This document shows positions 7,440 through 16,037 of a stretch of 64,000 nucleotides of DNA, one piece after another. This DNA comes from Streptomyces sp. ISL-43 (GTDB lineage: Bacteria; Actinomycetota; Actinomycetes; Streptomycetales; Streptomycetaceae), in contig NZ_JAGGOT010000042.1 in assembly GCF_018614195.1 (NCBI RefSeq), forward strand, positions 1-64,000, given 5' to 3'. Under the pieces are notes generated by a model. It was not told where the DNA came from, did no database searches, and worked only from the letters and a program-made list of their open reading frames with translations. Made by a program: the position numbers and the translations under genes. Each line of letters opens with the position of its first letter. Position 1 is the first letter of the stretch.

Positions 7440-8696
7440 TTATCCGAAGAAGTTCCGTACGTGCTCCAGCCCGTCGATCAGTGCGTCGACCTCGGCCGGA
7501 GAGGAGTACAGATAGAAAGACGCTCGCGTCGTCGCCGGAATTCCGTACCGGAGGCAGACCGGGCGGGCGCAGTGGTGACCCACGCGGACCGCGATGCCCT
7601 GCTCGTCCAGTACCTGGCCCACGTCGTGCGGGTGGATGTCGCCGAGGACGAAGGAGATCGCGGCGCCGCGGTCCTCGGCCGTGGTGGGGCCGATGATCCG
7701 CAGGTCCGGGACCTCCGCGAGCCGCTTGATCGCGTACTCGGTGATCGCGTGCTCGTGCGCGGCGATCTTGTCCATGCCGATCGCGGTCAGGTAGTCCACG
7801 GCCGCGCCGAGGCCGACGGCCTGGGCGATCGGGGGCGTACCGGCCTCGAACTTGTGGGGCGCCGGGGCGTAGGTCGAGGCGTGCATCGACACGGTCTCGA
7901 TCATCTCGCCGCCGCCGAGGAACGGAGGCAGGTCCTCCAGCAGCTCCTGGCGTCCCCAGAGGACGCCGATGCCGGTCGGGCCGCACATCTTGTGGCCGGT
8001 GAAGGCCACGAAGTCGGCGCCGAGCGCCTGTACGTCCAGCGGCATGTGCGGAGCGGCCTGCGAGGCGTCGATCAGCACCAGGGCGCCGACGTCCTGCGCG
8101 CGGCGGACGATCGCCTCGACCGGGTTGACCGTGCCCATGATGTTGGAGACCAGCGTGAAGGAGACGATCTTCGTCTTCTCCGTGATGACCTCTTCCATGT
8201 TGGACAGGTCGAGCCGGCCGTCGTCGGTGAGGCCGAACCACTTCAGCTTCGCGCCGGTGCGCTGCGCGAGCAGCTGCCACGGGACGATGTTGGAGTGGTG
8301 CTCCATCTCCGTGATGGCGATCTCGGTGTCGCTGTCGACCCGGTAGGGCTCGTCGGCCCAGCCGAGCATGTTCGCGACCAGGTTGAGCGACTCCGAGGCG
8401 TTCTTGGTGAAGATCACCTCGTTGCGGCTCGGTGCGTTGATGAAGGCGGCGACCTTGTCGCGGGCGCCCTCGTACAGCGCCGTGGCCTCCTCGGCGAGCA
8501 CGTGCACGCCGCGGTGGACGTTGGCGTTGTGCTGCTCGTAGTACTCGTTCAGCGCGTCGAGCACCTGGCGCGGCTTCTGCGAAGTCGCCGCGTTGTCCAG
8601 GTAAACGATCTTCTTCCCGTCGTGGACCACACGATCCAGCAGGGGGAAGTCCTTGCGGATCGCCTCGATGTCGAGGAGGCCAGGCAGCTGTGTCAC
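7440..8696 (-). CDS. sufS: SufS cysteine desulphurase
   Basis: A 418-residue class II (SufS-type) PLP-dependent desulphurase that releases sulphur from cysteine as an enzyme persulphide. The PLP lysine is K236 (FTGHKMCGPTG) and the catalytic cysteine is C376 (RVGHHCARP). The ATG overlaps the sufC stop by four bases. Together with SufU downstream it supplies sulphur for the SufBCD scaffold encoded upstream in the operon. Confidence 0.95.
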   Translation of the reverse strand: MTQLPGLLDIEAIRKDFPLLDRVVHDGKKIVYLDNAATSQKPRQVLDALNEYYEQHNANVHRGVHVLAEEATALYEGARDKVAAFINAPSRNEVIFTKNASESLNLVANMLGWADEPYRVDSDTEIAITEMEHHSNIVPWQLLAQRTGAKLKWFGLTDDGRLDLSNMEEVITEKTKIVSFTLVSNIMGTVNPVEAIVRRAQDVGALVLIDASQAAPHMPLDVQALGADFVAFTGHKMCGPTGIGVLWGRQELLEDLPPFLGGGEMIETVSMHASTYAPAPHKFEAGTPPIAQAVGLGAAVDYLTAIGMDKIAAHEHAITEYAIKRLAEVPDLRIIGPTTAEDRGAAISFVLGDIHPHDVGQVLDEQGIAVRVGHHCARPVCLRYGIPATTRASFYLYSSPAEVDALIDGLEHVRNFFG

Positions 8697-9460
8697 GCGG
8701 TCGCGCCACCCTTCGTGCTGTACGACTCGTAGCCTTCCGCCTCCAGCTTGTCGGCGAGCTCGGCGCCGCCGGACTCGACGATGCGGCCTTCGGAGAAGAC
8801 GTGGACGAAGTCGGGCTTGATGTAGCGGAGGATGCGCGTGTAGTGCGTGATCAGCAGGGTGCCGACCTCACCGGTCGCGCGGACGCGGTTGACGCCCTCG
8901 GAGACCTGGCGCAGGGCGTCGACGTCGAGGCCGGAGTCGGTCTCGTCGAGGATCGCGATCTTCGGCTTCAGGAGCTCCAGCTGCAGGATCTCGTGGCGCT
9001 TCTTCTCGCCGCCGGAGAAGCCCTCGTTGACGTTGCGCTCGGCGAAGGCCGGGTCCATCTGGAGCTGCTCCATGGCGGACTTGACCTCCTTCACCCAGGT
9101 ACGCAGCTTCGGCGCCTCGCCGCGGATGGCGGTGGCCGACGTACGCAGGAAGTTGGAAACCGAGACGCCGGGGACCTCGACCGGGTACTGCATGGCGAGG
9201 AAGACGCCGGCGCGGGCGCGCTCGTCGACGGACATCTCCAGGACGTCTTCGCCGTCGAGGGTCACGGTGCCACCGGTGATGGTGTACTTCGGGTGACCGG
9301 CCAGCGAGTACGCCAGCGTGGACTTGCCGGAGCCGTTCGGACCCATGATGGCGTGCGTCTCACCCTGCTTGACGGTGAGGTCGACGCCCTTGAGGATCTC
9401 GCGGGCGCCGTTCTCGGCCTCGACGGAGACGTGCAGGTCGTGGATTTCAAGCGTTGCCAT
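8693..9460 (-). CDS. sufC: SufC iron-sulphur assembly ATPase
   Basis: A 255-residue ABC-type ATPase of the SufBCD scaffold. Walker A is GPNGSGKST, the signature is FSGGEKKRHEIL, and Walker B with the SufC-typical end is IAILDETDSGLD. It is soluble and drives the conformational changes of SufB-SufD during cluster assembly. It is separated from the Rieske-type gene by seven bases and overlaps sufS by four. Confidence 0.96.
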   Translation of the reverse strand: MATLEIHDLHVSVEAENGAREILKGVDLTVKQGETHAIMGPNGSGKSTLAYSLAGHPKYTITGGTVTLDGEDVLEMSVDERARAGVFLAMQYPVEVPGVSVSNFLRTSATAIRGEAPKLRTWVKEVKSAMEQLQMDPAFAERNVNEGFSGGEKKRHEILQLELLKPKIAILDETDSGLDVDALRQVSEGVNRVRATGEVGTLLITHYTRILRYIKPDFVHVFSEGRIVESGGAELADKLEAEGYESYSTKGGATA

Positions 9461-9467
9461 GGATACC

Positions 9468-9785
9468 TCAGGACTCCTGGGTGAGGGAGACGAGCACGTC
9501 GTCCCCTTCGATCTTTACGGGGTATACGGGTACGGGGCGCGTCGCGGGCAGACCGGACGGCTTGCCGGTGCGCAGGTCGAAGGCCGAGCCGTGCAGCCAG
9601 CACTCGATCATGCAGTCTTCGACCTCGCCCTCCGAGAGCGAGACGTTCGCGTGCGAGCAGATGTCGTTGATCGCGAACACCTCCCCCTCGGCGGACACGA
9701 TGGACACCGGCGTGCCGTCGAGTTCCACCCGCTTGGGGGTGTTCTCCTCCAGCTCGCTCAGCGCACAGGCCTTGACGTAAGTCAT
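9468..9785 (-). CDS. Rieske-type [2Fe-2S] ferredoxin of the suf operon
   Basis: A 105-residue soluble Rieske ferredoxin, often labelled the ferredoxin subunit of a non-haem iron oxygenase. The cluster ligands are C43-x-H45 (DICSHAN) and C62-x2-H65 (ECWLHGS). No oxygenase partner is encoded nearby. Its place between sufD and sufC, sharing one base with sufD, suggests electron supply for cluster assembly or a quality-control role. That role is an inference from context. Confidence 0.88.
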   Translation of the reverse strand: MTYVKACALSELEENTPKRVELDGTPVSIVSAEGEVFAINDICSHANVSLSEGEVEDCMIECWLHGSAFDLRTGKPSGLPATRPVPVYPVKIEGDDVLVSLTQES

Positions 9786-10963
9786 CAGACGGAACCCTGG
9801 AGCTCGGTCTCGATCTTGGAGAGCAGGCGCTCCTCGATGTCGGCGACACCGATCTGGTGGACGAGCTCGGCGAAGAAGCCGCGGACGACCAGGCGGCGGG
9901 CGTCGTCAGCCGCGATGCCGCGGGACTGCAGGTAGAACAGCTGCTCATCGTCGAAGCGGCCGGTCGCGGAGGCGTGGCCGGCGCCGACGATCTCGCCGGT
10001 CTCGATCTCCAGGTTCGGCACCGAGTCGACCCGCGCGCCGTCCGTGAGGACGAGGTTGCGGTTCATCTCGTAGGTGTCGGTGCCCTCGGCGGTCTTCTCG
10101 ATGAGGACGTCACCGATCCAGACGGCGTGGGCGCCGTCGCCCTGCAGCGCACCCTTGTAGACCACGTGCGACTTGCAGTGCGGGGCCTTGTGGTCGACCA
10201 GGAGGCGGTGCTCCTGGTGCTGGCCGGCGTCCGTGAAGTACAGGCCGAGGAGCTCGGCCTCGCCGCCGGGGCCCGCGTAGTTCACGCGCGGGTGCAGGCG
10301 GACGAGGTCGCCGCCGAAGGTGACGACGATCGACTTGAAGGTCGCGTCCCGGCCGATCAGCGCGTTGTGCTGGGAGCAGTGGACGGCGGTGTCGTCCCAG
10401 TCCTGCACGGACACGACGGTGAGCTTGGCGCCATCGCCGACGAGGAAGTCGACGTTGGCGGCGCGCACGCCGTCACCGGTGTGGTCGATGATGATGACGG
10501 CCTCGGCGAAGGCCTGCACGTCGAAGACCGTGTGGCCGAAGGTCGTGCCGCCCTCGCCGTGCAGCGAGACGCGCACGGGCTCGGTCAGCACGGTCTCCTT
10601 GGGCACGGTGACGACCGTGGCCTTGGCGAAGGACGAGAACGCCTGGGCGGCGATCCGGTCCACCGGGACGCCGGCCTTGCCGATGCGTGCGTCGCCGCGC
10701 TCCACGGACTCGACCGTGACGCCCTCGGGCGCGTCGATCTGGGCCTTCATGGTGCCGTTGGCGACCGCGGTGCCGTCGTGCAGACCACGCAGGCGCGCCA
10801 TCGGGGTGAAGCGCCACTCCTCCTCGCGGCCGTGGGGGACGGGGAAGTCCGCCACGTCGAAGGACGGGGGTGCGCTCATCCGGGTGGCGACGGTGGACTC
10901 GGCGGCCACCGCGATCGCGCCGGCGGTGGTGGAGCCCGCCGGAATGTTCTGAGCCTCAGCCAT
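9785..10963 (-). CDS. sufD: SufD scaffold subunit
   Basis: A 392-residue SufD protein, the SufB paralogue that forms the SufBC2D scaffold. The family beta-helix core and the C-terminal signature GHASATGRFDDEQLFYLQSRGI, with the essential histidine, are visible. It carries 20-30 extra N-terminal residues, as is common in actinobacteria. It follows sufB by 59 bases in the operon. Confidence 0.94.
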   Translation of the reverse strand: MAEAQNIPAGSTTAGAIAVAAESTVATRMSAPPSFDVADFPVPHGREEEWRFTPMARLRGLHDGTAVANGTMKAQIDAPEGVTVESVERGDARIGKAGVPVDRIAAQAFSSFAKATVVTVPKETVLTEPVRVSLHGEGGTTFGHTVFDVQAFAEAVIIIDHTGDGVRAANVDFLVGDGAKLTVVSVQDWDDTAVHCSQHNALIGRDATFKSIVVTFGGDLVRLHPRVNYAGPGGEAELLGLYFTDAGQHQEHRLLVDHKAPHCKSHVVYKGALQGDGAHAVWIGDVLIEKTAEGTDTYEMNRNLVLTDGARVDSVPNLEIETGEIVGAGHASATGRFDDEQLFYLQSRGIAADDARRLVVRGFFAELVHQIGVADIEERLLSKIETELQGSV

Positions 10964-11022
10964 GGCTGTCGTGTTGCTCTCTTCCTAAATGAATCTGCTG
11001 TGGGACGTCGGGCGGGCCGGGA

Positions 11023-12438
11023 CTAGCCGACCGAACCTTCCATCTGCAGCTCGATCAGCCGGTTCAGCTCCAGCGCGTACTCCATCGGCAGTTCGCGTGC
11101 GATCGGCTCGACGAAGCCGCGCACGATCATCGCCATGGCCTCGAACTCCGTCAGACCGCGGCTCATCAGGTAGAAGAGCTGGTCGTCGGAGACCTTGGAG
11201 ACGGTCGCCTCGTGGCCCATGGACACGTCGTCCTCGCGGACGTCCACGTAGGGGTAGGTGTCCGAGCGGGAGATGGTGTCGACCAGGAGGGCGTCGCACA
11301 GCACGTTGGACTTGGAGCCGTGGGCGCCTTCGCCGATCTCGACGAGGCCTCGGTAGGAGGTGCGGCCGCCGCCTCGGGCCACCGACTTGGAGACGATGTT
11401 CGAGGAGGTGTTCGGCGCCATGTGGACCATCTTGGAGCCGGCGTCCTGGTGCTGGCCCTCGCCCGCGAAGGCGATGGAGAGGGTCTCGCCCTTGGCGTGC
11501 TCGCCCATCAGGTAGACGGCCGGGTACTTCATGGTGACCTTGGAACCGATGTTGCCGTCGATCCACTCCATGGTCGCGCCCTCGTACGCCACGGCGCGCT
11601 TGGTGACCAGGTTGTAGACGTTGTTCGACCAGTTCTGGATCGTCGTGTAGCGGCAGCGGCCGCCCTTCTTCACGATGATCTCGACCACGGCGCTGTGCAG
11701 CGAGTCCGAGGAGTAGATCGGGGCGGTGCAGCCCTCGACGTAGTGGACGTAGGCGTCCTCGTCGACGATGATCAGCGTCCGCTCGAACTGGCCCATGTTC
11801 TCCGTGTTGATACGGAAGTAGGCCTGGAGCGGGATGTCGACCTTGACGCCCTTGGGCACGTAGATGAACGAGCCGCCCGACCACACGGCGGTGTTCAGCG
11901 ACGCGAACTTGTTGTCGCCGACCGGGATGACCGTGCCGAAGTACTCCTGGAAGAGCTCCGGGTGCTCCTTGAGCGCGGTGTCCGTGTCGAGGAAGATGAC
12001 GCCCTGCTCCTCCAGGTCCTCACGGATCTGGTGGTAGACGACCTCGGACTCGTACTGGGCCGCGACACCGGCGACGAGGCGCTGCTTCTCCGCCTCCGGG
12101 ATGCCGAGCCTGTCGTACGTGTTCTTGATGTCCTCCGGCAGTTCCTCCCACGAAGCGGCCTGCTTCTCGGTGGAACGCACGAAGTACTTGATATTGTCGA
12201 AGTCGATGCCCGAGAGGTCGGAACCCCAGTTGGGCATGGGCTTCTTGCCGAACAGCTTGAGGCCCTTGAGACGGAGGTTCAGCATCCACTCCGGCTCGGA
12301 CTTCTTCGCCGAGATGTCGCGGACGACCTCTTCGGACAGACCCCGCTTGGCAGCCGAACCGGCCGCGTCGGAGTCGGCCCAGCCGTATTCGTAGGTGCCC
12401 AGGCCATCGAGCTCAGGGTGAGCAATCTCCGTGGTCAT
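11023..12438 (-). CDS. sufB: SufB scaffold subunit
   Basis: A 471-residue SufB, the subunit on which the nascent iron-sulphur cluster is built. Characteristic segments include YESEVVYHQIREDLEEQG, VYFxR-like PLQAYFRINTENMGQFER, CTAPIYS (a conserved cysteine) and the C-terminal GHEATVSKVSDDQLFYLMSRG. I chose the ATG at 12438 (MTTEIAHPELDGLG); the longer frame upstream belongs to sufR. Its ATG overlaps the sufR stop by four bases, so repressor and scaffold are translationally coupled. Confidence 0.96.
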   Translation of the reverse strand: MTTEIAHPELDGLGTYEYGWADSDAAGSAAKRGLSEEVVRDISAKKSEPEWMLNLRLKGLKLFGKKPMPNWGSDLSGIDFDNIKYFVRSTEKQAASWEELPEDIKNTYDRLGIPEAEKQRLVAGVAAQYESEVVYHQIREDLEEQGVIFLDTDTALKEHPELFQEYFGTVIPVGDNKFASLNTAVWSGGSFIYVPKGVKVDIPLQAYFRINTENMGQFERTLIIVDEDAYVHYVEGCTAPIYSSDSLHSAVVEIIVKKGGRCRYTTIQNWSNNVYNLVTKRAVAYEGATMEWIDGNIGSKVTMKYPAVYLMGEHAKGETLSIAFAGEGQHQDAGSKMVHMAPNTSSNIVSKSVARGGGRTSYRGLVEIGEGAHGSKSNVLCDALLVDTISRSDTYPYVDVREDDVSMGHEATVSKVSDDQLFYLMSRGLTEFEAMAMIVRGFVEPIARELPMEYALELNRLIELQMEGSVG

Positions 12439-13214
12439 GCGGGGTTCCTCCCGGCCGTGCTTGCAGATACTGATGTGTCGGTCTGTGTCGCGCCTGTGGC
12501 AACGGCGCCGCTTCCGCTGCGCGGAATGAACGTCGTGCACACCCCGTCGCCGTGGGCGATCGTGGCGAGGCGCTGCACATGCGTCCCGAGCAGACGGGAG
12601 AAGACCTCGGTCTCCGCCTCGCAGAGCTGCGGGAACTGCTCGGCGACGTGTGCGACCGGGCAGTGGTGCTGGCAGAGCTGTTCACCGCTGTGCGGACCGG
12701 GAGCGCTCTTCGCCGTAGCAGCGTACCCGTCTCCGGTCAACGCCTTGGCAAGGGCCTCGGTCCGACTTTCAGGGTTGGCCGCCTCCACGGCTTCCCGGTA
12801 AGTCTCCGCCTGCGCCGCCAGTCGCGCCTTCGCGAAGGCGGCCACCGCCGCCTCTCCCTGCACGCCCCCGCCGGCGGCCTGCGCGATCCAGCGCATGGCG
12901 TCCGCGGCGAGCGTGTCGTAGGACTGGTCGAAGGCGTCCCGGCCGCAGTCGGTCAGCGCGAAGACCTTGGCGGGCCGACCCCGGGTGCGCGCGCCGTACA
13001 CGCGCTGCTCACGGGGTGCGACCACGTCGTCGGCGACGAGCGTGTCGAGGTGGCGGCGAACGGCGGCCTGGGTGAGGCCGAGGCGCTGTGCGAGGTCGGC
13101 GACGGTGGAGGGACCGTGGTCCAGGATCGACCGCGCGACCCGGTTGCGGGTTGACCGCTCACCGGTCGCGAGTTCGCCCTGGGAGGCCTCGCTCATCCGT
13201 TCGCCGTATTTCAC
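12435..13214 (-). CDS. sufR: SufR-type iron-sulphur sensing repressor of the suf operon
   Basis: A regulator of up to 259 residues. An ArsR/DeoR-like winged HTH occupies about 22-85 (LAQRLGLTQAAVRRHLDTLV), and the C-terminal domain carries cysteines C181, C185 (QLCQHHCP), C198 and C226, candidate ligands for a [4Fe-4S] cluster. Known SufR proteins repress suf when they hold a cluster. It is first in the operon and overlaps sufB by four bases. The start could be GTG at 13214 or ATG at 13196; neither has a ribosome binding site. A CAAC-N6-GTTG dyad sits exactly at the 5' end. Confidence 0.9.
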   Translation of the reverse strand: MKYGERMSEASQGELATGERSTRNRVARSILDHGPSTVADLAQRLGLTQAAVRRHLDTLVADDVVAPREQRVYGARTRGRPAKVFALTDCGRDAFDQSYDTLAADAMRWIAQAAGGGVQGEAAVAAFAKARLAAQAETYREAVEAANPESRTEALAKALTGDGYAATAKSAPGPHSGEQLCQHHCPVAHVAEQFPQLCEAETEVFSRLLGTHVQRLATIAHGDGVCTTFIPRSGSGAVATGATQTDTSVSASTAGRNPA

Positions 13215-13227
13215 AACGCCATTGTTG
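13214..13227. promoter_or_regulatory. SufR-type operator, CAAC-N6-GTTG
   Basis: A perfect inverted repeat CAAC (13214-13217), six bases, GTTG (13224-13227). This matches the CAAC-N6-GTTG site described for cyanobacterial SufR. It overlaps the probable -10/start region of the sufR-suf operon, the expected position for autorepression. Confidence 0.7.
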
Positions 13228-13253
13228 CGTAATTAGTCGGCGCCCGACAAGCC

Positions 13254-13286
13254 GTGATGGAGACCACCTCTCGTGGCCTCCATCAC
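13254..13286. terminator. hairpin between formate/nitrite channel gene and sufR
   Basis: Arms GTGATGGAG (13254-13262) and CTCCATCAC (13278-13286) are perfect. A further CCAC/GTGG pairing lies inside one mismatch, leaving a 5-base loop. It is probably the terminator of the upstream channel gene. It sits just upstream of the suf promoter, so a regulatory role is also possible. Confidence 0.6.
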
Positions 13287-13300
13287 TAAGGGTTACCTTA
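13287..13300. promoter_or_regulatory. palindrome TAAGG-GTTA-CCTTA upstream of suf operon
   Basis: A 14-base perfect palindrome with 5-base arms lies in a locally AT-rich patch about 75 bases upstream of the sufR start. It loosely resembles DmdR/IdeR iron boxes, but the arms do not match the TTAGG consensus. It could instead mark an upstream promoter element. No firm assignment is possible. Confidence 0.3.
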
Positions 13301-13326
13301 TTTATGCAGGGCTCCCTAAAGGACGT

Positions 13327-14121
13327 CTAAAGGGGAGCGGTCTCCCCGCCCTCGCGCAGCGCCCCGCCGGTGAACCAGTAAACGGCTCCCACCAGCAATC
13401 CTCCGCCCACGATGTTCCCCGGCACGGTGAACATCAGATTCCGGAAAAGATCACCGGAGCCCGCTGAGCCATCCAGGATCGCGAGGCTGAAAAGGGCCAT
13501 GTTCGCCACGCAGTGTTCGAATCCGACCGCGACGAAGACGGCCACGGGCAGCCACAGCACGAAGATCTTGGCGGCATCGCCGCGGGCTCGGGTGAACATC
13601 CAGATGGCCAGGCAGACGAGCATGTTGCAGAGCACCGCGCGCCAGAACAGCTGACCCCCGCCGAGCTCCGTCTTCGCGTGGACCATCTCGGTGAGCATGG
13701 CCCGCGCGGAGGGCGAGGAGGTCACCCCCGAGGCGTGCACCATGGCGCCGAAGGCGAAGGCCCCGGCCAGGTTGCCGGACAGCGAGAGCGCCCAGGACAG
13801 GGCCAGGTCCTTGGGGCCGGTCCGCCCGGACAGGGCGCCGACGAGCATGACCATCACGTTGCTGGTGAAGAGCTGCGCTCCGGCGAACATCACGATCGTC
13901 AGCGCGATCGGGAAGACCGCGCCCTCCAGCAGCTTCACAGCCGCCGAGCCCTGGGCCACGAACGGCGAGATCGCCACGAGGAGCAGCACCTCGCCGATGC
14001 CTATGTAGGCGCCCGCGAGCATCGCCGAAACGAAGTACCGGGGCGGAGGCCCGAGGTCGTGGGCCTTGCGCTCGGCCTGCCCCGAGGTGGCTTCGACGTT
14101 CTGAGCGATGCTGTTCACCAT
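13327..14121 (-). CDS. formate/nitrite transporter family channel
   Basis: A 264-residue FNT (FocA/NirC) membrane protein with six predicted helices; it would form a pentameric channel for small anions such as formate or nitrite. FNT features visible include an N-terminal AGAYIGIGEVLLL segment, LFTSNVMVM in the second half-helix region and the late GNIVGGGLLVGAVYWF. The gene is monocistronic, with a hairpin after it. The substrate cannot be fixed from sequence. Confidence 0.9.
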   Translation of the reverse strand: MVNSIAQNVEATSGQAERKAHDLGPPPRYFVSAMLAGAYIGIGEVLLLVAISPFVAQGSAAVKLLEGAVFPIALTIVMFAGAQLFTSNVMVMLVGALSGRTGPKDLALSWALSLSGNLAGAFAFGAMVHASGVTSSPSARAMLTEMVHAKTELGGGQLFWRAVLCNMLVCLAIWMFTRARGDAAKIFVLWLPVAVFVAVGFEHCVANMALFSLAILDGSAGSGDLFRNLMFTVPGNIVGGGLLVGAVYWFTGGALREGGETAPL

Positions 14122-14252
14122 TCGACGCTACGGCCGCCACCCGTGCCCGAGGCCTGCGAAAAGGTCATGAAAGCGCAGGTCGACAACCCTTCGGGGGCGG
14201 GACCTACGACCCCGCCCCGGGGACTTCTCCCCGCTCCGTAGACTCAACCCCC

Positions 14253-15179
14253 ATGAGCAAAGACCCCGCCGTGGAAATCCGCGGACTGGTGAAGCGGTAC
14301 GGCCCCAGAACAGCGGTGGACGGCCTGGACCTCACCGTCCGCAGGGCCTCGGTCACCGCAGTCCTGGGTCCCAACGGCGCGGGCAAGACGACCACTGTGG
14401 AAACCTGCGAGGGCTACCGCCGCCCCGACGCCGGATCCGTCCGCGTCCTCGGCCTCGACCCCGTCACCCAGGCCGACGCCCTGCGCCCCCGCATCGGCGT
14501 CATGCTCCAGTCCGGCGGGGTCTACTCCGGCGCCCGGGCCGTGGAGATGCTGAGCCACATGGCGAAGCTCTATTCCGACCCGCTCGACGTGGCCTCCCTG
14601 GTGGAACGCCTCGGCCTCGGCGGCTGCGGCCGCACCGCCTACCGCCGGCTCTCCGGCGGCCAGCAGCAGCGCCTGGCCCTCGCCATGGCCGTCGTGGGCC
14701 GCCCCGAGCTGGTCTTCCTGGACGAGCCGACCGCCGGCCTCGACCCGCAGGCCCGCCGCGCGACCTGGGACCTCGTACGGGAACTGCGCGCCGACGGGGT
14801 CTGCGTCGTCCTCACCACCCACCACATGGACGAGGCCGAGCAGCTCGCGGACGAGGTCGCCATCATCGACTCCGGCAAGGTCATCGCCCACGGCACCCCC
14901 GACCTGCTGTGCCGCGGCGGAGCCGAGAACACCCTGCGCTTCACCGGCCGCCCCGCCCTCGACGTCGCCTCGCTGCTCAAAGCCCTGCCCGACGGCACCC
15001 AGGCCGCCGAGCTCACCCCCGGCGTCTACCGGGTCGTCGGCGACGTCGACCCGCAGCTGCTGGCCACCGTCGCCTCCTGGTGCGCGCAGCACGGGGTGAT
15101 GCCGGACAGCCTCTCGGTGGAGCGGCACACCCTCGAAGACGTTTTCCTCGAGCTGACCGGTAAGGAGCTGCGCGCATGA
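14253..15179 (+). CDS. ABC exporter ATP-binding protein
   Basis: A 308-residue DrrA/CcmA-type ATPase with Walker A GPNGAGKTT, signature RLSGGQQQRLAL and Walker B LVFLDEPTAGLD. It overlaps the permease gene by four bases (ATGA). Together they would form a two-gene half-transporter exporter in the membrane. The ATG has no clear Shine-Dalgarno; TAGACT lies eight bases upstream and could serve a near-leaderless transcript. The substrate is unknown, and the position near ctaA/ctaB is conserved in streptomycetes as I recall it. Confidence 0.92.
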   Translation: MSKDPAVEIRGLVKRYGPRTAVDGLDLTVRRASVTAVLGPNGAGKTTTVETCEGYRRPDAGSVRVLGLDPVTQADALRPRIGVMLQSGGVYSGARAVEMLSHMAKLYSDPLDVASLVERLGLGGCGRTAYRRLSGGQQQRLALAMAVVGRPELVFLDEPTAGLDPQARRATWDLVRELRADGVCVVLTTHHMDEAEQLADEVAIIDSGKVIAHGTPDLLCRGGAENTLRFTGRPALDVASLLKALPDGTQAAELTPGVYRVVGDVDPQLLATVASWCAQHGVMPDSLSVERHTLEDVFLELTGKELRA

Positions 15180-15958
15180 GCGCCGGTACGTTCACCCCCA
15201 GCCCGGGGGCCGCGCCCGTGTCCCGCATGATCCTCGCGCAGACCGCGCTGGAGACGCGGATGCTCCTGCGCAACGGCGAGCAGCTGCTGCTGACCGTGAT
15301 CATCCCGGCGCTGCTGCTGACCCTCTTCTCCACCGTGGACATCATCACCGTGCCCGTGGAAGAGGGCGGTGCGCAGAAGTCCGTGGACTTCCTCGCCCCC
15401 GGCATCCTGGCGCTCGCCGTGATGTCCACCGCCTTCACCGGCCAGGCCATCGCCACCGGCTTCGACCGCCGCTACGGGGTCCTCAAGCGGCTCGGGGCCT
15501 CGCCGCTGCCGCGCTGGGCGCTGATGGCGGCCAAGACCCTGTCGGTGCTGGTCACCGAGGTGCTCCAGATCGCCCTGCTGACGGTGATCGCCCTGGCGCT
15601 GGGCTGGTCCCCGCACGGGAACCCGCTGTCGGTCGCCGCCCTGGTCCTGCTCGGCACCGCCGCCTTCTCCGGGCTCGGCCTGCTGATGGCGGGCACGCTC
15701 AAGGCCGAGGCGACGCTGGCCGCCGCCAACCTGGTCTTCCTGCTGCTGCTGGTCGGCGGCGGGGTGATCGTGCCTATGGACAAGTTCCCGGAGGCGGCGC
15801 AGACCGTCCTCGGGCTGCTGCCGATCTCGGCGCTCTCCGACGGACTGCGCGAGGTACTCCAGCACGGGGCCGCGCTGCCGTGGGGCGACGTGGCCGTCCT
15901 CGCGGGCTGGGCCGTACTCGGTCTGGGCGCCGCTGGGCGCCTCTTCCGCTGGGAGTGA
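15176..15958 (+). CDS. ABC-2 type exporter permease
   Basis: A 260-residue ABC-2 membrane protein with about six transmembrane helices. The family region FDRRYGVLKRLGASPLPRW between helices 2 and 3 is present. It is the partner of the ATPase immediately upstream, with coupled translation through ATGA. It probably exports a lipid-like or drug-like molecule; the true substrate is not evident. Confidence 0.92.
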   Translation: MSAGTFTPSPGAAPVSRMILAQTALETRMLLRNGEQLLLTVIIPALLLTLFSTVDIITVPVEEGGAQKSVDFLAPGILALAVMSTAFTGQAIATGFDRRYGVLKRLGASPLPRWALMAAKTLSVLVTEVLQIALLTVIALALGWSPHGNPLSVAALVLLGTAAFSGLGLLMAGTLKAEATLAAANLVFLLLLVGGGVIVPMDKFPEAAQTVLGLLPISALSDGLREVLQHGAALPWGDVAVLAGWAVLGLGAAGRLFRWE

Positions 15959-16037
15959 ATCCCTTCCCCTGAGCGTTGCCCTGGCAGGAAGATGGGCGCG
16001 TCTACACGACAGCGCACCACAGACGCCGGGGGGCGGC

